In this document: in pieces, positions 1 through 7,180 of the stretch
Numbering within the stretch: the first letter of the stretch is position 1
Layout of the letters: each line of letters starts with the position of its first letter
Source of the DNA: an uncultured Flavobacteriaceae bacterium
GTDB taxonomy: Bacteria; Bacteroidota; Bacteroidia; Flavobacteriales; Flavobacteriaceae
DNA length: 43,813 nucleotides
Assembly: GCA_937901915.1 (NCBI GenBank)
Contig: CALGUD010000097.1
Span: 1 to 43,813, forward strand
Direction of reading: 5' to 3'
Notes under the pieces: generated by a model
Told to the model about the DNA's origin: nothing
Databases searched by the model: none
What the model saw: only the letters and a program-made list of their open reading frames with translations
Position numbers and translations under genes: made by a program

Positions 1-158
1 CTGTACTCTATTGGAGATTAATGGTCAAAGGGCTGGATTACACAGAAAAAGGAATTAAGTTATATGAGGAAAAAATAAACCTTCAAAAAGAAAAATGGTT
101 ATTGAAAACAGCCAATGAAATGGGATATCAACTAACAGTATATCAGAATGTTAAATAA
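1..158 (+). CDS. C-terminal fragment of an unidentified gene, possibly a transposase
   Basis: An open frame enters from the left edge (first full codon at base 3) and stops with TAA at 156-158, giving 51 residues. The fragment is basic and probably helical; it starts VLYWRLMVKGLDY and ends in QLTVYQNVK. The composition and the repeat debris directly downstream are compatible with the tail of an insertion-sequence transposase, but I see no catalytic residue and cannot name a family. It points toward the minus-strand gene that follows, so it belongs to a different transcription unit. The rest of the gene lies outside the window. Confidence 0.4.
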   Translation, partial: VLYWRLMVKGLDYTEKGIKLYEEKINLQKEKWLLKTANEMGYQLTVYQNVK

Positions 159-161
159 ATA

Positions 162-253
162 CGTCATCGGTATGAAGCGAAGCGACTGAGAAATCTCATT
201 GATTATGGTAATATGCTTTTTTATTAAGCAGATTTCACTTCGTTCGAAATGAC
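162..253. repeat. REP-like imperfect inverted repeat
   Basis: The left arm (162-197, containing GAAGCGAAGCGACTGAG and AAATCTC) and the right arm (about 231-253, GATTTCACTTCGTTCGAAAT then GACT) are imperfect reverse complements: GTCAT, GAAG and AAATC blocks pair in order. This is the look of flavobacterial intergenic palindromic elements. It sits between the left-edge gene remnant and the 3' end of the nucleoid-associated protein gene and encodes nothing visible. Confidence 0.5.
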
Positions 254-266
254 TCTGACCTTCAAA

Positions 267-302
267 AACTTCGTACTTCTAACTTCGTACTTCTAACTTC
301 GT
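267..302. repeat. 14-bp tandem repeat, about 2.6 copies
   Basis: The unit AACTTCGTACTTCT occurs at 267-280 and 281-294, followed by a partial copy (AACTTCGT) at 295-302. The array abuts the stop codon of the next gene at 303-305. The short unit and small copy number suggest replication slippage next to the palindromic element. There is no sign of spacers or of a CRISPR. Confidence 0.8.
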
Positions 303-1361
303 TTAGCTTTTTTGTTCCTTGTTAAAATATACCAGGTAATAATACATTTGCTTTTCTTCATCCCAACCTTTTTCAATAAATTTTTCAGCAGATTCCGGGT
401 TTATGAAATCCATTTTAATCTGAATATTGGTATCTAAATTGATCACGTTTTTTATTTTTTTACGTGCATCCGATACGGCTTTATTGGCGATATGAAAATT
501 AGAAACATCTTCAATGCTGTATTTAGGGCCTTTTTCAACCTTATAATGTTTAAACTCAGGAATAAGATCCGGATTGTCCATTACTTCATTTAAAAATGAA
601 GATTCCTCAAACTCATCATTCTTTGCAAAATGATTAACGGCCCTGTTCATAAACATCACTTCCTGCTTTTTGTCTTCCGCTGGTAAAACAACATCTTTGG
701 CAAACCCCTGACAGAATTTTAGATACTTTTTTGTAAAAAAGTTTTCGTCAGTAAGCGCATCAACCCCCAGAAAATTTTCGAGCCAGTATTTGGTGTCATA
801 ACGATTACTGTCTACAGACAATATTTTATAACCCTCTTCTTTATCCACATTAAAAATAATACAACCCTTGTCCAATTTGTTTATACTTATTCCTTGTTGG
901 ATAAGAATATCCAGGTTGCTGCCTTTTTCTTCAAACTGAAGAAAATCGTGTTTTAATTCAGATTTGAAAATGCCTACAGCATCCACTTTTTTATTATCGA
1001 TCATTACATCCGTCAAGTGGGCAATATAAACTTCACCACTTTTAATATGTGGGTGATTTGATTGCTCAAAAAGATGTGTGGTTATTTTTTTGGAATTATC
1101 GTGAATAGAAGCCGGGTCATTAAAAATTTCTGATACTATTTTGTGTAGCTCATTAAATTCTACATCTACTTCATTGGTGAACTTAAAATAGTTTTCTTCT
1201 TTCTCCCTGAACGGTTTAAAAAAATACTCTTTCAGAATAGCGGCGATCTCATCATTAAGCCTGTACGGTTCTGCTGAAAAGAATGCGCCTTCACTTTTAC
1301 TTTTATTACCTACTCTGTGAACAGAAAGGCTTTCGATTTGGGTAGGATACAGGTTTATCAT
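303..1361 (-). CDS. 37-kDa nucleoid-associated protein (NdpA/YejK family)
   Basis: The 352-residue protein matches the NdpA/YejK nucleoid-associated family in length and general layout. Recognisable parts are an N-terminal block around residues 8-25 (SLSVHRVGNK then EGAFFSAEPYRL), a middle IAHLTDVMIDNKKVDAVGIFKSE segment near 115-135, and a C-terminal DVSNFHIANKAVSDARKKIK segment. Family members are cytoplasmic and associate with nucleoid DNA; their exact role is unsettled. The start is ATG at 1361. The gene stands alone on the minus strand, 72 bp downstream of the pRiA4b-like gene. The 14-bp tandem repeat touches its stop codon. The family call is by eye. Confidence 0.8.
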   Translation of the reverse strand: MINLYPTQIESLSVHRVGNKSKSEGAFFSAEPYRLNDEIAAILKEYFFKPFREKEENYFKFTNEVDVEFNELHKIVSEIFNDPASIHDNSKKITTHLFEQSNHPHIKSGEVYIAHLTDVMIDNKKVDAVGIFKSELKHDFLQFEEKGSNLDILIQQGISINKLDKGCIIFNVDKEEGYKILSVDSNRYDTKYWLENFLGVDALTDENFFTKKYLKFCQGFAKDVVLPAEDKKQEVMFMNRAVNHFAKNDEFEESSFLNEVMDNPDLIPEFKHYKVEKGPKYSIEDVSNFHIANKAVSDARKKIKNVINLDTNIQIKMDFINPESAEKFIEKGWDEEKQMYYYLVYFNKEQKS

Positions 1362-1433
1362 TTTTAATTTAAAATTTAAGAATTAAAATTTGATTTGGGA
1401 GCAGCTTTTACTCAAACTTTCTGAAAGAAGGTA

Positions 1434-1952
1434 TCAATTCCAATTTTCATCAAAATCAAAATTATCGTAGTCGTCGATATCAAAGTCCTCATCATCCAGA
1501 TCTTCATCATCAATATCATCTATCTTTTCTGCTTCAAATTGCTTGGTGGGAGGTGAATCCGGGAGTTGGCCATAAGCAAATAAAAGATTCGGGTACATTT
1601 CCCCACCTTCTTTTTCATCTAAGGATGCCAATTCCACAAAGAATGTCCACATATTGAAATAATCATACACATATATCAGGTTGCGGTTGTCTTCATCCAG
1701 AAGGTCTTCAATTACAGTTTCACCCATAATCCGGACTTCTTCTGTACCTTCACTCATGTCAAACTGAACAATTTCCTCACCCTGGTTCCATTCATCATCA
1801 CTGGTATAAAAAGAAGCCATTTCAGTTCCGTCAAACCCAAATGCCTGTACGGTGGCGTTGTGGAGATCTTCTAAAGTATCGGTAGATTCTATTTCAATGT
1901 CCCTGAAAACATCTTCTTCGGCATCCAATATTATTCTGAATTTATAAATCAT
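1434..1952 (-). CDS. plasmid pRiA4b ORF-3-like protein (IS1096 TnpR-like family)
   Basis: The 172-residue protein opens with MIYKFRIILDAEEDVFRDIEI, followed by TLEDLHNATVQAFGFDG and ASFYTSDDEW, the pattern of the pRiA4b ORF-3-like family. That family was named from a plasmid gene and an IS1096 passenger, but Bacteroidota carry chromosomal copies of unknown function. The last ~33 residues are almost entirely Asp, Glu, Ile, Tyr and Phe, an unusual acidic tail that is probably disordered or charge-binding. The gene lies 26 bp downstream of the heme A synthase gene on the same strand, so co-transcription with it is likely. Nothing else here indicates mobility. Confidence 0.75.
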   Translation of the reverse strand: MIYKFRIILDAEEDVFRDIEIESTDTLEDLHNATVQAFGFDGTEMASFYTSDDEWNQGEEIVQFDMSEGTEEVRIMGETVIEDLLDEDNRNLIYVYDYFNMWTFFVELASLDEKEGGEMYPNLLFAYGQLPDSPPTKQFEAEKIDDIDDEDLDDEDFDIDDYDNFDFDENWN

Positions 1953-1978
1953 AGTGTATGAATTTCAAAGGTGTAAAT

Positions 1979-3040
1979 TTACAAAGTTTTGATTGATGTT
2001 AAAGAACTTTTACCTTCCAATATCAGGTAAAACTGTAATCCGAATAAAAGCGAGGCTATTACAAGATGTATTGTCTGTGTGCCAAAAGGAAAATGGATGT
2101 AATACATGAGTATTCCCGATAGGATCTCTAAAATTATAAGTAACATTACCCAATTGACCTTAGAATAACCAAGTATTAATTTTCTGTTGAGGTAAAATAA
2201 CCATGTATTTACCAAAAATACAGCGACGGAAAGTGTACGGTGAATATAAAAGTTTGCTTCCGGGCTTTGAAGCCATAGTTCTTTGGCATTATCTCCCAGT
2301 AATTTTATCTGCTCATCTACAAATTGGCGTACCTGCGTACCTAACACCACCTGAATTAATGTTAACAAGAGGGATACGAGCAGCAAAATGTAAAATAATT
2401 TATGAGGTTTATGGGTTGAGTTTTTATTTTTTACAGCAAAGATAATATAGAGCACCAACGCTACAATTACCAGTGCCATGACCATATGGATGGTTATTTT
2501 TACCGGTTGTAAATTTGAATCTACGACCGTTTTTCCTAACCATGCCTGGAAACCCATTCCGAAAACAACCAACCAGGAAAGTACAGGTATGATTTTATTT
2601 CTTTTCCATAATTTAATAGAAAACACAGCCATTACCAATGTTGCCAATCCACTAAGCGCACCAAATAGCCTGTTTACATATTCTACCCAGGTGTGTTTTG
2701 CGTTAAAAACAGCATAATCATGTTTTGTGTAGGCATCCCAGTTTGTTTCATTGTAAGATGCACTTGTTTTAAAGTCATCTTTAGCCACATACAATGCTTC
2801 ATTGTGAATGATGATCTGACCTTTTTTATATTCCTGTTCCGGGTGCCATTTTAACTGCTCTTCATCGGTTGGAGGTATATAATAACCAAAACATTTAGGC
2901 CAGTCGGGACAGCCCATCCCACTCCCGGTCATACGTACTACAGCTCCGGCAATAATAACCATATAGATAAGGATCAAGGCTATTTTCGCACTTTTGCGAA
3001 AGTGGGTGATCCTTTTATCTTCCATCGGAATTTCATTCAT
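1979..3040 (-). CDS. ctaA: heme A synthase, COX15/CtaA family
   Basis: This 353-residue inner-membrane protein has the COX15/CtaA layout of eight membrane helices. It converts heme O to heme A for the aa3-type cytochrome oxidase. Visible family marks are the GCPDWPKCFG loop (Cys44, Cys50) and four heme-ligand histidine candidates at 116 (HTWVEYVNRLFG), 185, 267 and 325. The loop between the first two helices is long and polar (about residues 52-115), as in other Bacteroidota versions. The start is ATG at 3040; an in-frame ATG five codons later (3025) is also possible. It sits 50 bp downstream of cca and 26 bp upstream of the pRiA4b-like gene. Confidence 0.92.
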   Translation of the reverse strand: MNEIPMEDKRITHFRKSAKIALILIYMVIIAGAVVRMTGSGMGCPDWPKCFGYYIPPTDEEQLKWHPEQEYKKGQIIIHNEALYVAKDDFKTSASYNETNWDAYTKHDYAVFNAKHTWVEYVNRLFGALSGLATLVMAVFSIKLWKRNKIIPVLSWLVVFGMGFQAWLGKTVVDSNLQPVKITIHMVMALVIVALVLYIIFAVKNKNSTHKPHKLFYILLLVSLLLTLIQVVLGTQVRQFVDEQIKLLGDNAKELWLQSPEANFYIHRTLSVAVFLVNTWLFYLNRKLILGYSKVNWVMLLIILEILSGILMYYIHFPFGTQTIHLVIASLLFGLQFYLILEGKSSLTSIKTL

Positions 3041-3090
3041 AAGTTGATCGGGTTTTCAATCATAATATACTTTAGTACACTGCCTGAGGT

Positions 3091-4518
3091 TTATGGATGG
3101 GCTGTTAATCCCAATTCTATACCTTTTTCCAACATAAATTGATAAGCGGCATCATATTCATTCGGTATTTCTCCTTCCAGAATGGCTTCTTTAATTGCTT
3201 CTTTAATTATCCCAATCTCCCTAGAAGGTTTAATATTGAAAGTTTTCATTATTGTTTCACCATCAACGGGTGGTTGAAAGTTCCGGATATGATCACGTTC
3301 TTCAACTTCAACGATTTTTTGCCGTACTATTTTAAAATTATTTCGGTATTTTTTGAATTTTTTTGGGTTTTTGGTTGTTATGTCTGCTTCACATAAAGTC
3401 ATCAGATCTTCAACATAATCCCCTGCATCAAAAATCAGTCTCCTCACTGCAGAATCTGTAACTATATCCTGGGATAAAACTATGGGGCGGGAGCTCATGA
3501 GCACCATTTTTTGCACATATTTCATCTTTTCATTGAGAGGCATGTGCAGGCGTTTAAATAATTTATAAACCATTTTTGCACCTACAAATTCATGTGCATG
3601 AAAGGTCCATCCTATCTTATCATCAAATTTTTTGGTGGGGGCTTTGCCGATATCGTGAAGTAAAGCTGCCCATCTTAACCACACGTCATCTGTATTTTCA
3701 GAAATATTATCTACCACTTCCAGGGTATGCCAGAAGTTATCTTTGTGGCGTTGGCCTTCTATTTCTTCAATTCCCTGTAAAGCTGTTAACTCAGGTAAAA
3801 TGATATGTAATAAGCCTGTGTCATATAAGAGTTTAAATCCCAGAGACGGCTTCTCAGTTAAAAGTATTTTATTGAGTTCATCAACAATACGTTCCCCGGA
3901 AATTATTTTAATCCGTCCCTTGTTTTTACTGATGGAGAGTAAAGATTCTTTTTCAATTTTGAAATTGAGTTGCGTGGCAAAGCGAATGGCCCGCATCATT
4001 CTGAGAGGGTCATCGGAATAGGTGATATCAGGATCAAGAGGTGTACGGATAATTTTATGTTGTAAATCATCCATTCCATTAAACGGGTCCAGTAAATCCC
4101 CGTAATTGTCCGGTGAAAGTGATAAAGCCAGGGCATTAATGGTAAAATCCCGACGATTTTGGTCATCTTCCAAAGTACCGTTTTCAACAAGCGGTTTCCT
4201 GGAATCTTCCCTGTAACTTTCTTTACGTGCACCCACAAACTCAACTTCCAGGTTATCGGTTTTTATCATGGCAGTGCCATAGTTTCTAAAAACAGAAACT
4301 TTTGGTTTTCCAGGTAACTTTGTTGCCACTTTTTCCGCGAGTTTTATACCACTTCCTACGGCAACGATATCTATGTCTTTTGGATTTCCCCGCTTCAGTA
4401 TAAAATCCCGAACAAATCCTCCGATTACATAACTATGTACCCCGAGTTCGGCAGCACTCTCAGATATGAGTTTAAAAATGGGGTCTTTTAATGCTTTTTT
4501 GTAATTTGGATTGGCCAC
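3091..4518 (-). CDS. cca: CCA-adding tRNA nucleotidyltransferase with HD domain
   Basis: The 475-residue enzyme belongs to class II CCA/poly(A) polymerases, which build or repair the CCA 3' end of tRNA. The nucleotidyltransferase head has GGFVRD (33-38) and the metal-binding DID (48-50). NRRDFTINAL (121-130) and the ATP-recognition region DPLRMMRAIRF (170-180) follow. A C-terminal HD domain carries H264 (FWHTLEVVD) and HD at 288-289 (LLHDIGKAP). The only plausible start is GTG at 4516-4518. Upstream in frame there is no ATG, GTG or TTG before a TAA at about 4561-4563, so this GTG decides the start, and it lies inside a copy of the local palindromic repeat. ctaA follows on the same strand. Confidence 0.93.
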   Translation of the reverse strand: MANPNYKKALKDPIFKLISESAAELGVHSYVIGGFVRDFILKRGNPKDIDIVAVGSGIKLAEKVATKLPGKPKVSVFRNYGTAMIKTDNLEVEFVGARKESYREDSRKPLVENGTLEDDQNRRDFTINALALSLSPDNYGDLLDPFNGMDDLQHKIIRTPLDPDITYSDDPLRMMRAIRFATQLNFKIEKESLLSISKNKGRIKIISGERIVDELNKILLTEKPSLGFKLLYDTGLLHIILPELTALQGIEEIEGQRHKDNFWHTLEVVDNISENTDDVWLRWAALLHDIGKAPTKKFDDKIGWTFHAHEFVGAKMVYKLFKRLHMPLNEKMKYVQKMVLMSSRPIVLSQDIVTDSAVRRLIFDAGDYVEDLMTLCEADITTKNPKKFKKYRNNFKIVRQKIVEVEERDHIRNFQPPVDGETIMKTFNIKPSREIGIIKEAIKEAILEGEIPNEYDAAYQFMLEKGIELGLTAHP

Positions 4519-4556
4519 GAATTCACAAATGTTTATTATTTTTTTTTGTTGGTGGC
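4513..4556. repeat. palindromic repeat family, copy A (overlaps the cca start)
   Basis: The left half GGCCACGAATTCACAAAT is followed by an AT-rich spacer and a short right arm ending GGTGGC. It shares the GCCACGAATTCACRAAT core with five other units between here and 5562. The first six bases are also the first two codons of cca on the minus strand. Confidence 0.65.
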
Positions 4557-4604
4557 ATATTTAGTTTATATGTGATTGATATTTATGCCGTTATGTTTTT
4601 AATC

Positions 4605-4778
4605 ATTTTTTAGCCACGGATTCACGAATGTTTATATTTTATATTAATGAATCGGTAGTGTTTTTAGAATAATTGCTCTTTTTGGCAATTATGTTCAATG
4701 TTTTTTTTTGTTGCCACCGATGCACAAATATCTAAAAATTTGTATTAGTGAATTAGTGGTATATTGGTTATATGTAAT
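4605..4778. repeat. left flanking direct repeat (palindrome copies B and C)
   Basis: The segment contains unit B (4612-4658, GCCACGGATTCACGAAT with partner arm ATTAATGAATCGGTAG) and unit C (4713-4760, GCCACCGATGCACAAAT with ATTAGTGAATTAGTGG), joined by CTCTTTTTGGCAATTATG and TTCAATG. The order of landmarks, from TTTTTTAGCCACGGATTCAC to a terminal ATGTAAT, recurs at 5265-5453 in the same orientation. The gap 4519-4847 between cca and the next gene holds only these repeats and AT-rich sequence; I see no gene in it. Confidence 0.75.
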
Positions 4779-4847
4779 TGCTCTCTATGTTGTTATTCTT
4801 ACCATATTTTTAACCAAGAATTTCAAATATATTAATAGATTATTGCC

Positions 4848-5222
4848 TTAAAGTATTACTCTTCTATAATCCAAAGAATCTTTTTGAAAGTTAGCCAGAA
4901 TGGCTAATCTACATCCGGAAACTTTAAGATAATTCAGACATTGACTAATATGTTTATCATGAATACTTTCAACTGCTTTAATTTCGAGAATGATATTATT
5001 ATGAACAACAAAATCCGCATAAAATTTATGAGGTAGAGTAATGCCTTTATAATTTATTACATACTCTTTTTCTCTTTGAAAAGGAATATTTTCCGTTTGG
5101 AATTCGTGTTGGATGGCATCTTTGTAAACAATCTCTGCAAAACCGGCCTCTAGATTATTATATATTTCAAATAAAACACCAATAATGCTATAACTTTCAT
5201 TTTTGTATAAAAGACCTTCCAT
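4848..5222 (-). CDS. GxxExxY protein, PD-(D/E)XK-like
   Basis: The 124-residue protein carries the signature of the family: G27-F-A-E30-I-V-Y33. A nuclease-like core follows: D70 (YADFVV), then E80-I-K82 (ILEIKA), and downstream Q94-x3-Y98. These are the positions expected of a PD-(D/E)XK-type fold, so a nucleic-acid role is possible, but family members are uncharacterised as far as I know. The start is ATG at 5222. The gene is isolated, with about 330-345 bp of repeats on either side, and is bracketed by direct repeats at 4605-4778 and 5265-5453. It may be a passenger of the repeat element or a captured gene. Confidence 0.85.
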   Translation of the reverse strand: MEGLLYKNESYSIIGVLFEIYNNLEAGFAEIVYKDAIQHEFQTENIPFQREKEYVINYKGITLPHKFYADFVVHNNIILEIKAVESIHDKHISQCLNYLKVSGCRLAILANFQKDSLDYRRVIL

Positions 5223-5264
5223 TAAAATAAAAAATGTTTGTTTTTGATTTAGTTATGAATATTC

Positions 5265-5453
5265 TTTTTTTAGCCACGGATTCACAAATATTTTATATTA
5301 GTGGATCGGTAGTATATTTATAAAATAATCCCTCTTTTTGGTTATGTTCAATACTTTTTTTGTTGCCACAAACCTACCTGCGGCAGGCAAGTTCACAAAT
5401 GCTTAAATTTTATATTAGCGAATCAGTGGTAAACTTGATTAGATACATGTAAT
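5265..5453. repeat. right flanking direct repeat (palindrome copies D and E)
   Basis: Copy D (5272-5313) and copy E (5364-5430) repeat the order seen at 4605-4778, including CTCTTTTTGG, TTATGTTCAAT and a terminal ATGTAAT. Copy E differs by an internal GC-rich palindrome, AACCTACCTGCGGCAGGCAA (5370-5389), inserted after its GCCACA. The stretch 5223-5565 between the GxxExxY gene and the tsaC-like gene contains only these repeats and copy F. Confidence 0.75.
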
Positions 5454-5491
5454 GTTCTTGTTTGCTTTTAAAGCTCATCATTTTCTTTTTT

Positions 5492-5562
5492 AGCCACGAA
5501 CCTACCTGCGGCAGGCAATTTCACGAATGTTTTATAATTTTTATTAGTGAATCAGTGGCATA
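5492..5562. repeat. palindromic repeat family, copy F
   Basis: The left arm GCCACGAA and TTCACGAATG are separated by the same AACCTACCTGCGGCAGGCAA insert as in copy E. The right arm ATTAGTGAATCAGTGGC (about 5543-5559) is nearly complementary to the left arm without the insert. The unit ends a few bases from the stop codon of the tsaC-like gene, so it lies in that gene's 3' untranslated region and could act as an RNA hairpin there. Confidence 0.75.
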
Positions 5563-5565
5563 TTT

Positions 5566-6141
5566 TTATTTACGTATAATCTTTACCACCCCGTTATTAC
5601 TTAATTTAATAATAGTTGAGGGCGTATTGTTTTGTTTTTCACGGTGCAAATTTACTACATAGTCTACACCTTTTAAAATATCCTTGCTTATTTCTGAAAA
5701 GCTTTTCGGAGTGGGTTGTCCGCTGATGTTAGCAGATGTTGAAACCAATGGTCTTTTAAGTTTTCGAATTAATTTTTGACAAAATTCATCAGATGCAACC
5801 CGTATAGCCAACGTATTGTCTTCAGCTATGAGATTGTTCGCAACATTCATGGGTTGATCATAAATAATGGTAGTGGGTTTATCGGAGAGTTCAACAATAT
5901 CGTAAGCGGCGTCCGGTACTTCATATACATACCTCTCAAGCATCCTGATATCTGAAACCAGGCAAATAAGGGCTTTGTTATCTTCTCTTTTTTTTAATTC
6001 GTATATTTTTTTTACTGCTTCGGGATTTGTTGCATCACAGCCTATTCCCCATACCGTGTCGGTAGGGTAGAGCAGGAGGCCGCCTTTATTTAATATCTCT
6101 GTGGCCTTTTCGATTTCGTTATTGAGTTCCGGGTTATTCAA
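5566..6141 (-). CDS. L-threonylcarbamoyladenylate synthase (TsaC/Sua5/YrdC family)
   Basis: The 191-residue protein is a stand-alone YrdC domain. It makes threonylcarbamoyl-AMP from threonine, bicarbonate and ATP for the t6A37 modification of ANN-decoding tRNAs. The motifs GGLLLYPTDTVWGIGCDA, then IYELKKREDNKALICLV, the KRPLVSTSANISGQPTP block and a short basic C-terminus are all present. It lacks the extra C-terminal Sua5 domain, so it is TsaC-like in length. The start ATG at 6141 overlaps the end of the upstream glycosyltransferase gene by 8 bp, implying a shared transcript. The 3' end abuts palindromic repeat copy F. Confidence 0.93.
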   Translation of the reverse strand: MNNPELNNEIEKATEILNKGGLLLYPTDTVWGIGCDATNPEAVKKIYELKKREDNKALICLVSDIRMLERYVYEVPDAAYDIVELSDKPTTIIYDQPMNVANNLIAEDNTLAIRVASDEFCQKLIRKLKRPLVSTSANISGQPTPKSFSEISKDILKGVDYVVNLHREKQNNTPSTIIKLSNNGVVKIIRK

Positions 6142-7123
6142 AATTTAATAATGATTTAGCGGTGGTATCTTTTAGCTGCGGATGTTCTGTATGTAAGATT
6201 TTGCCTTGCAATATTAAATGATAGTAATGTAAATAAGATTCAGCCATAACTTTTGAGTTAAATTTTTCAACAGCATATTCATGACATGTTTTTGGAGAAA
6301 ATGATGAGGTTTTAATTGCTTCGGCCAATTCCATGCTGGAATCGCTTAATACGCCTACTTCGGGAGGTACTAATTCTCTTAATGAGCCATAAGGAGTTGC
6401 AAAAACAGGACACCCGGCATACAAACTTTCTATAACGGCTAACCCGAAAGGTTCATGCCACCTTACCGGAAAAATTAATCCTTTAGAATTCTTCATGATC
6501 TGCATTTTAGTTGTATTATCAACCATTCCTTTAAATTCTGTTTTTGGACTGATCATATATTTAAAATTTCTCTTCAAATTAGTGTAATTCCATCTGGACC
6601 CACCCATAACCACTAATTTTTCATTTGCTTTATCCGCTATTTTACAGGCACCATTCATGTTTTTAACCTTCCAATCGGCTCTACCTAAATAGTGAAAATA
6701 CTTTCTTTTTTCATCAATTTTTAAGTTGTTATAATCATCCCAATTTAAACCATTGTACACAAAGCAATTACTTCCATGTCTTTCTGCATGATTTTTAGAT
6801 ATAAATATAGTATTTGGACTCAAAGAAACATTTCTCGGGGCGTTTCCATGCATTGTAATTACATGCGGTTTCTCAATTGTTTCTTTCGTTTCAAAATGCA
6901 TATGCACTATATCAATATTTTCAGGGATTTGCTTATTTATGCTTACCTTAGGGTTGTATTCGAGGACTTTTGCAAAATTACATTCTGAGCCTTCAGGTAC
7001 CAAATAAGTGATGTTGTGCTTCATCATGGAAAGTTCTTTTCCCAAGGCCCAAATTATTCTTTCTGTGCCTCCATATTTAGTGGCAGGGATTTTTGATCCT
7101 CGATCAACAATAAGTATATTCAT
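6134..7123 (-). CDS. glycosyltransferase, GT4 (GT-B) family
   Basis: The 329-residue cytoplasmic enzyme has the GT-B architecture of GT4 retaining glycosyltransferases. It has an N-terminal YGGTER acceptor-side loop (17-22), a central HYLGRADWKVKN segment (144-155) that resembles the first strand of the donor domain, and the EX7E motif E224-PFGLAVI-E232 for nucleotide-sugar binding. Donor and acceptor cannot be inferred. It is transcribed divergently from the next GT4 gene and overlaps the tsaC-like gene by 8 bp at its 3' end. A TATTTTTG -7 element on the minus strand lies 27 bp upstream of the ATG. Confidence 0.85.
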   Translation of the reverse strand: MNILIVDRGSKIPATKYGGTERIIWALGKELSMMKHNITYLVPEGSECNFAKVLEYNPKVSINKQIPENIDIVHMHFETKETIEKPHVITMHGNAPRNVSLSPNTIFISKNHAERHGSNCFVYNGLNWDDYNNLKIDEKRKYFHYLGRADWKVKNMNGACKIADKANEKLVVMGGSRWNYTNLKRNFKYMISPKTEFKGMVDNTTKMQIMKNSKGLIFPVRWHEPFGLAVIESLYAGCPVFATPYGSLRELVPPEVGVLSDSSMELAEAIKTSSFSPKTCHEYAVEKFNSKVMAESYLHYYHLILQGKILHTEHPQLKDTTAKSLLNFE

Positions 7124-7149
7124 GTTTTTTATTTAGAAAGTAACATTGG

Positions 7150-7166
7150 CAAAAATACTATATTTG
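7150..7166. promoter_or_regulatory. adjacent divergent -7 elements for two GT4 genes
   Basis: On minus, TATTTTTG (7150-7157) fits the Bacteroidota -7 consensus TAnnTTTG, with a TTG about 21 nt upstream as a -33 candidate. On plus, TATATTTG (7159-7166) is a second match, with no clear -33 element at normal spacing. The plus -7 element overlaps a GTG at 7166, which therefore would not be in the transcript; this favours ATG 7181 as the start of the plus-strand gene. The two promoters would occlude each other. Confidence 0.55.
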
Positions 7167-7180
7167 TGAAAATTCTCTCA

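Noticed and set aside
267..302. Possible CRISPR start
   Set aside because: The repeats are 14 bp and directly adjacent with no spacers, so they are a simple tandem array.
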